Source: Victivallales bacterium
GTDB lineage: Bacteria > Verrucomicrobiota > Lentisphaeria > Oligosphaerales > Oligosphaeraceae
Direction of reading: 5' to 3'
Length of the DNA: 9,406 nucleotides
NCBI GenBank assembly: GCA_017431185.1
Contig: JAFRLP010000260.1
Coordinates: 1-9,406 of the forward strand
Both the position numbers and the translations under genes were made by a program. A model generated the notes under the pieces. It searched no databases, was not told the DNA's origin, and was given only the letters and a program-made list of their open reading frames with translations. Numbering within the stretch: position 1 is the first letter of the stretch; each line of letters begins with the position of its first letter. Below are positions 5,486 to 9,406 of this stretch, piece by piece.

Positions 5486-8146
5486 TCATTTGCCGTAGTA
5501 GGCGGCGAGGTAGATTTCACGGATTTCGGAGACGAGCGGGTATCTGGGGTTGGCTCCCGTGCACTGGTCGTCGTAGGCGCGGATGCTCAAGTCATCGAGT
5601 TGCTTCAAGAAGGTCTCCTCGGGGATTCCCTTGGCGTCGAACCAGTCTTTCATGCGCTTGGGAATGTCCAATTTTGCCTTGAGTTCCTCGATTTTCTCCA
5701 CGAGTTTGTCCACCAGTTCCTGGTCGTCCTTGCCTTTGAGCCCGCAGTAATGCGCCACCAGGGCGTAGTCGTGCTTGGCGTCGGGGTAGTGGTATTGCGG
5801 GAAGGCGGCCTGCTTGGTCATGTTGTCCACGGCGTTGAACTTGACGATGTGGCTGATGAGGAAGGCGTTGGCGAGCCCGTGTGGGACATGGTACATGCCG
5901 CCGAGTTTGTGCGCCATGGAATGGCAAAGGCCGAGGAAGGCGTTGGCGAACGCCATGCCCGCCATCGCCGCCGCATTGAACATGTGTTCGCGCGCATTCT
6001 CGCTCAACGGACCGTTTTCATAGCAGACGGGGAGGTTTTCGAAGATGAGGCGGCAGGCTTCGCTGGCCAAAGCGTTGCAGTAGTCGCTCTGCATGCAGGA
6101 GACCCGGGCCTCGAGGGCGTGCGTGAGGGCGTCAATGCCAGAAATGGCCGTCAGCCCCTTGGGGAGTTTCATGACCAGTTCGGTGTCGATGATGGCCATG
6201 CTGGGAGTCAGGGCATAGTCGGTGATGGGGTATTTTGCGTCGGTATCTTCATCGGTGATGACGGCGAACGGGGTGACTTCCGAACCGGTGCCGGAGGTGG
6301 TGGGAACGGCGACCATCAGCGCCTTCTCTCCCAGTGGCGGAATCTTGACGATGCGCTTGCGGATGTCCATGAAGCGCGTTGCCAAATCCTCAAAGCGGAA
6401 CTGCGGTTGCTCGTACATCAGCCACATGATTTTTGCCGCGTCCATCGGGGAACCGCCGCCCACCGCGATGATGACGTCGGCCTGGAAGCTTTGGAGTTGC
6501 TCCAGTCCCACGCGTGCCAACTGAATGGTGGGATCGGGCGCGACATCCGAAAACACATGGTACAGAATGCCCAATTCGGTCAAGCGGGCCAGCATCGGAG
6601 CGAGGACGCCGCTGTTGTAGAGGAACTTGTCGGTGACCACAAAGGCGCGCTTGCGTCCGGCCAGGTCTCCCAGGGCGGTGCAGAGGCAACCGTACTTGAA
6701 ATAGATTTTCTGCGGGACGCGGAACCAGAGCATATTCTCCCTCCTTTTGGCGATGGACTTGATGTTGAGCAGATTCTTCGGACCGACGTTCTCCGAGACG
6801 TAGTTCCCGCCCCAACTCCCGCAACCGAGGGTCAGCGAGGGTGCCAGAGCGAAGTTGTAGAGGTCGCCGATGCCTCCCTGCGAGGAGGGGGTGTTGATGA
6901 GGACGCGGCTGGCCAGCATCAAATGGCCGAACTCGCGGATGCGCTCTTCGTTCTGCGTGTTCGTGTACAGGACCGCCGTGTGTCCCAGACCGCCGTACTC
7001 CAACAGCGCTTTGGCGTTCGCAATGGCGTCCTCATACGTCGCAGCCTTGTACATCGCCAGGGTCGGGGAGAGTTTCTCACGGGAGAAGGGTACGTTCGGC
7101 CCGACGCCTTTGACCTCGGCAATCAGAACCTTCGTCCCTTTGGGCACTTTGACGCCTGCCATCTCGGCTATGGTGATGGCCGACTGACCGACGATTTTCG
7201 CATTGATTTTCCCATCCACTTGGATGACCTGCCCGACGAGTTCCGTCTCCTTTTTGTTCAGGATGTAGCCACCGCGCTTCTGGAACTCTGCCTTTACTTT
7301 GTCATAGATGGGAGCCAGCACGGTGACCGACTGCTCGGAGGCGCAAATCATGCCGTTGTCAAAGGTCTTGGAGAGCAGAATGGAACTGACTGCGGTTTCA
7401 ATATCGCAGGTGTCGTCCATGACAACGGGCGTATTGCCGGGACCGACGCCGATGGCAGGGGTGCCGCTCGAATAGGCTGCCTTGACCATGCCTGGCCCGC
7501 CTGTCGCCAGAATCAAACTGATGTCCGGATGGGACATCAACCAGCCGCTCTTGGCAACGGTCGGCTCGGGAATCCACCCGATGATGTCTTCCGGCGCTCC
7601 AGCGGCAACCGCTGCGTCCAAAATCACTTTTGCCGCCAGGCAAGTGCATTTCTTTGCACGGGGATGCGGGCTGAAGATGATGCCGTTGCGCGTCTTCAGC
7701 GCAATCAGGGACTTGAAAATCGCCGTCGAGGTCGGATTCGTCGTCGGAACGATTCCTGCCAGCACCCCGCGCGGCTCGGCGACTTTGATCATGCCCGACG
7801 CGTCGTCCGTCTCAATGATTCCGCAGGTCTTCATATCCAGGTACTTGTTGCAGATGTACTCGGAGGCGTAGTGGTTTTTGATGATTTTATCCTCAAGAAC
7901 ACCCATTCCCGTCTCCTCAACCGCCATCTTCGCCAGCGGAATCCGCATGTTGCAGGCCGCCAGCGAGGCTGCCTGGAAAATGCGGTCAACTTGCTCTTGC
8001 GTGTAGTTGGCGAAAATCTCCTGGGCCTTCTTCACTTTCGCCACCAATGCATCCAGTTGCGCACGTTCCCGCGCTTCCTGATCCGCATCCTGAATCACAA
8101 CCTTCTTTTCCTTGCTTTCCATCTTTGGTTCCGTCGTTTTTCCCAT
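5486..8146 (-). CDS. adhE: Bifunctional acetaldehyde-CoA/alcohol dehydrogenase AdhE
   Basis: Converts acetyl-CoA to acetaldehyde and then ethanol, consuming two NADH; a cytoplasmic enzyme that usually forms spirosome filaments. It has 886 aa from ATG 8146 (Escherichia coli AdhE is 891). The N-terminal aldehyde dehydrogenase half carries catalytic Cys268 in NGMICASE and nucleotide-site glycines near 216-238. The C-terminal iron-dependent alcohol dehydrogenase half starts near residue 465, with GGGSPMD (563-569) for NAD and iron ligands D672, H676, H742 and H756, spaced as in the E. coli enzyme. All key residues are present. The start is fixed by a strong TAAGGAG 7 nt upstream. The frame stays open for 94 more codons upstream (to 8428), but that extension is intergenic repeat DNA and unlike AdhE. 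Divergent rex suggests NADH-responsive control. Confidence 0.97.
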   Translation of the reverse strand: MGKTTEPKMESKEKKVVIQDADQEARERAQLDALVAKVKKAQEIFANYTQEQVDRIFQAASLAACNMRIPLAKMAVEETGMGVLEDKIIKNHYASEYICNKYLDMKTCGIIETDDASGMIKVAEPRGVLAGIVPTTNPTSTAIFKSLIALKTRNGIIFSPHPRAKKCTCLAAKVILDAAVAAGAPEDIIGWIPEPTVAKSGWLMSHPDISLILATGGPGMVKAAYSSGTPAIGVGPGNTPVVMDDTCDIETAVSSILLSKTFDNGMICASEQSVTVLAPIYDKVKAEFQKRGGYILNKKETELVGQVIQVDGKINAKIVGQSAITIAEMAGVKVPKGTKVLIAEVKGVGPNVPFSREKLSPTLAMYKAATYEDAIANAKALLEYGGLGHTAVLYTNTQNEERIREFGHLMLASRVLINTPSSQGGIGDLYNFALAPSLTLGCGSWGGNYVSENVGPKNLLNIKSIAKRRENMLWFRVPQKIYFKYGCLCTALGDLAGRKRAFVVTDKFLYNSGVLAPMLARLTELGILYHVFSDVAPDPTIQLARVGLEQLQSFQADVIIAVGGGSPMDAAKIMWLMYEQPQFRFEDLATRFMDIRKRIVKIPPLGEKALMVAVPTTSGTGSEVTPFAVITDEDTDAKYPITDYALTPSMAIIDTELVMKLPKGLTAISGIDALTHALEARVSCMQSDYCNALASEACRLIFENLPVCYENGPLSENAREHMFNAAAMAGMAFANAFLGLCHSMAHKLGGMYHVPHGLANAFLISHIVKFNAVDNMTKQAAFPQYHYPDAKHDYALVAHYCGLKGKDDQELVDKLVEKIEELKAKLDIPKRMKDWFDAKGIPEETFLKQLDDLSIRAYDDQCTGANPRYPLVSEIREIYLAAYYGK

Positions 8147-8153
8147 GGTTTGT

Positions 8154-8160
8154 CTCCTTA
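8154..8160 (-). promoter_or_regulatory. RBS of adhE
   Basis: The minus strand reads TAAGGAG, 7 nt before ATG 8146. This near-perfect Shine-Dalgarno decides the adhE start against the longer open frame that begins at 8428. Confidence 0.85.
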
Positions 8161-8165
8161 AAAAA

Positions 8166-8245
8166 CAAGTTGGATAAAAAAGTATCTTGATAATAATGTA
8201 CTCATTCTCCCGAAAATTGCAAGTTGCTAGATAAAAAAATATCTT
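8166..8245. repeat. Two GATA-N6-TATC elements flanking the adhE promoter (possible operators)
   Basis: Two related copies share CAAGTTG, then GATA, six mostly-A bases, then TATCTT: copy 1 at 8166-8188 and copy 2 at 8220-8245, the latter with a CTA insertion after CAAGTTG. The core GATA/TATC arms are inverted repeats; copy 2 extends to AGATA/TATCT. Copy 1 covers the predicted start site and copy 2 overlaps the -35. This does not match the usual Rex operator (TTGTTAA-N4-TTAACAA or TTGTGAA-N4-TTCACAA), so the binding protein is unknown. Confidence 0.45.
8195..8222 (-). promoter_or_regulatory. Candidate adhE promoter
   Basis: The minus strand shows TTGCAA (8222-8217) and TACATT (8200-8195) with a 16-bp spacer, each a 4/6 match to sigma70 boxes. 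The implied start near 8188 leaves a short leader before the RBS. A better -10 (TATTAT, 8195-8190) exists but its spacing to TTGCAA would be 21 bp. Weak evidence on its own; the flanking repeated elements support a regulated promoter here. Confidence 0.35.
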
Positions 8246-8280
8246 TCTTGGTCGGTTTTTTCCTTTTTCCTTGCGGGGTA

Positions 8281-8389
8281 TGCCGCCCTGTCGGTTTTGC
8301 AGGCCGCGCTCCGCCGCGGCCATGGCACACGCCGCGGCCAGGGCAGGGCAGACACCAAGCGGGCGAAGCGTGCCGTCCTGTGGGTTTTG
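8281..8389. repeat. GC-rich block with imperfect 19-bp direct repeat and nested palindromes
   Basis: TGCCGCCCTGTCGGTTTTG (8281-8299) recurs with two mismatches at 8371-8389. Between them lie a GGCCGCG/CGCGGCC stem-loop and two GCCGCGGCC copies 9 bp apart. The block is sharply GC-rich between AT-rich promoter regions and is non-coding on present evidence. It looks like an inserted or dispersed intergenic repeat. Confidence 0.5.
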
Positions 8390-8408
8390 GTGAAACAATT
8401 TTTCGGGT

Positions 8409-8436
8409 TTGCAAAACGGTTTTTCCAAATTATATT
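8409..8436 (+). promoter_or_regulatory. Candidate rex promoter
   Basis: TTGCAA (8409-8414) and TATATT (8431-8436, 5/6 match) are separated by 16 bp. The predicted start is near 8443, immediately before the MITE-like element. The rex mRNA would then carry the whole inverted-repeat element in its leader. Confidence 0.45.
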
Positions 8437-8438
8437 TT

Positions 8439-8645
8439 TATCTATCTGAGATAATTGCAAAACTCTTTTGAAGTCCACAGAACACACAGAATACACAGAC
8501 CTGTTTGTCTGCGCTACGCGCGGTCAAACACTGGATATAAAACAACATACAAAGTATAAGCCGCGCGAAGCGGCGGATTGCCGTCTGTGTATTCTGTGTA
8601 TTCTGTGGACTCAAAAATGAGTTTTGCAACTACCTCTATCTATCT
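8439..8645. mobile_element. MITE-like element (8448-8636) with flanking 9-bp direct repeats
   Basis: A 189-bp non-coding element. The left arm (8448-8500, 53 nt) and right arm (8583-8636, 54 nt) are near-perfect inverted repeats, starting GAG and ending CTC, and include TTGCAAAACTC and a CACAGAATACACAGAC-type segment. The arms are immediately flanked by TATCTATCT on both sides (8439-8447 and 8637-8645), consistent with a 9-bp target duplication, although that sequence is simple. The 82-nt centre holds small GC hairpins, such as GCCGC-GCGAA-GCGGC (8560-8574). There is no transposase, so it would move only in trans. As RNA it would fold into one long hairpin just upstream of rex. Confidence 0.7.
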
Positions 8646-8672
8646 CCAACATCGAAAAAAGAGTTTCCCCCC

Positions 8673-9320
8673 ATGAAACGTCATCAGGTATTGAATAGTC
8701 CTTCCATTCGGAGAATGCCCGTATATTACCATCGTCTCATGGTATTGCAGGAGAAGGGGGATGTTTCGGTGTCAGCGGCGAGCCTGGCGAGTTTTATCGG
8801 CATGGATACCATATTGGTGCGCAAGGATTTAGAGTTAACAGGCGTGGCAGGCGGGCGTGGCGTTGGCTACAAGATAGACGAGTTGCTGGAGGGGATACGT
8901 TCTTATCTTGGCTGGGACAAATGGCTGCCTGCATGCCTGATCGGGGCTGGCGCACTCGGCACTGCGCTCCTCGGGTTTCATGAGTTTGCAGAATATGGTC
9001 TGAACATTCGCGAGGTGTTTGACAATTCTCCGGACAAGATTGGCAAGGAAATCTTCGGGCGTCAGGTGCGCGATGTCAGCGAACTTCCAGAGGTGTTGGC
9101 ACGTGGCAAAATTGAAATGGCGATTCTTTGCGTGCCCGTTCCCGTAGCCCAGACCATTGCCGACACGGTGGTCGCCGGTGGCATTCAACTCATCTGGAAC
9201 TTCTCCAACACTTGCCTAGCCGTTCCGCCAGATGTGATTGTCCAGCGGGAACTGATTGCAGGTGGCTACGCTGTTCTGTCCCGCAAGCGCAAGCAGCATG
9301 TCAATCTTCCCACGGTGTGA
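8673..9320 (+). CDS. rex: Redox-sensing transcriptional repressor Rex
   Basis: A 215-aa full-length Rex, a homodimeric repressor that binds DNA when NAD+ is high and releases it when NADH rises. The N-terminal winged helix spans about 1-80, with the family patterns IRRMPVYY (12-19), VRKDLEL (49-55) and GGRGVGY (60-66). The Rossmann domain has GAGALG (91-96), the adenine-side acidic residue D117 in VFDNSP, AILCVP (150-155) and NFSN (176-179). The C-terminal helix used for domain swapping follows residue 195. The start matches the usual Rex N-terminus; the RBS is weak (AAGAG about 9 nt upstream). Rex commonly controls adhE and hydrogenase genes, both of which lie divergently here. The leader is probably interrupted by the MITE-like element. 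Confidence 0.96.
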   Translation: MKRHQVLNSPSIRRMPVYYHRLMVLQEKGDVSVSAASLASFIGMDTILVRKDLELTGVAGGRGVGYKIDELLEGIRSYLGWDKWLPACLIGAGALGTALLGFHEFAEYGLNIREVFDNSPDKIGKEIFGRQVRDVSELPEVLARGKIEMAILCVPVPVAQTIADTVVAGGIQLIWNFSNTCLAVPPDVIVQRELIAGGYAVLSRKRKQHVNLPTV

Positions 9321-9406
9321 TCCTGGGAGGGATTCTTTCCTGGAAACGTCAAGGCTGGAGTTACTGTTCAGAAGGGGCGCCGCGTGATTCAGGTATATTG
9401 TTTTTA
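9321..9406. other. Short non-coding tail after rex
   Basis: I see no gene, no convincing hairpin plus T-run terminator and no clear promoter in these 86 bases. A TATATT at 9394-9399 lacks a well-placed -35. Confidence 0.5.

Noticed and set aside
5448..5488. Intrinsic terminator after adhE
   Set aside because: A TTTTTT run follows GGC on the minus strand, but the possible stem is only a few interrupted pairs with a long loop; too weak to call.
5474..8161. A plus-strand open frame of 895 codons antisense to adhE
   Set aside because: Its translation has no recognisable domains and it mirrors the adhE codons; minus-strand AdhE has all catalytic residues. It is an artefact of GC-rich coding DNA.
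8387..8404. Rex operator-like sequence TTGGTGAAACAA...
   Set aside because: Only one half-site resembles a Rex operator and the inverted half is absent.
8147..8428. 94-residue N-terminal extension of AdhE
   Set aside because: The frame is open by chance through intergenic repeat DNA. The strong RBS and family length place the start at 8146.
8443..8453. Palindrome TATCT-G-AGATA as an operator upstream of rex
   Set aside because: It spans the junction of the direct repeat and the MITE-like arm, so it is best explained as created by the insertion.
1..9406. CRISPR array, tRNA or rRNA genes
   Set aside because: No regularly spaced repeats and no cloverleaf or rRNA-like sequence seen on either strand.

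Overview
The window looks like chromosomal DNA of a strictly anaerobic, fermentative bacterium that makes H2 and ethanol. It carries two [FeFe]-hydrogenase proteins, their small [2Fe-2S] partners, a bifunctional acetaldehyde-CoA/alcohol dehydrogenase (AdhE) and the NADH-responsive repressor Rex. Coding DNA is fairly GC-rich (over half G+C by eye), which argues against a typical low-GC Clostridium. Most genes have clear Shine-Dalgarno sequences. I cannot place the phylum from sequence alone; a mixed-acid/ethanol fermenter outside classical Clostridium, such as the Lentisphaerota or related groups, is a guess.

Layout, left to right. Positions 1-5338 hold a minus-strand cluster, transcribed right to left. 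In transcription order it contains: a 131-aa stand-alone protein resembling the NAD(H)-binding half of Rex; an 87-aa thioredoxin-like [2Fe-2S] protein; a 564-aa PAS-containing group C-type (HydS-like, putatively H2-sensing) [FeFe]-hydrogenase; a SpoIIE/PP2C-type phosphatase with an extra C-terminal domain; an 88-aa thioredoxin-like [2Fe-2S] protein; and a group B-like monomeric [FeFe]-hydrogenase that runs off the left edge. A good sigma70-like promoter lies at 5405-5432, in the 147-bp gap after adhE. Positions 5486-8146 hold adhE on the minus strand, with its own RBS and a weaker candidate promoter. Positions 8147-8672 form a 526-bp divergent intergenic region containing promoter candidates for adhE and rex, two copies of a GATA-N6-TATC-type element, a GC-rich block with an imperfect direct repeat, and a 189-bp MITE-like element with 53/54-nt inverted arms and a possible 9-bp target duplication. 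Positions 8673-9320 hold full-length rex on the plus strand. The last 86 bp show no gene.

How the genes may work together. AdhE reoxidises NADH by making ethanol, and the group B-like hydrogenase disposes of electrons as H2. Rex (NADH/NAD+ ratio) is the expected transcriptional controller, although I find no textbook Rex operator. HydS (H2 or redox sensing through its H-cluster and PAS domain) and the adjacent phosphatase would form a second, post-translational layer. The most unusual member is the Rex-like protein without a DNA-binding domain, the first gene of the hydrogenase operon. It suggests an NADH-sensing input built into the H2-sensing module. That proposal is inference; the family assignments are well supported by visible motifs.
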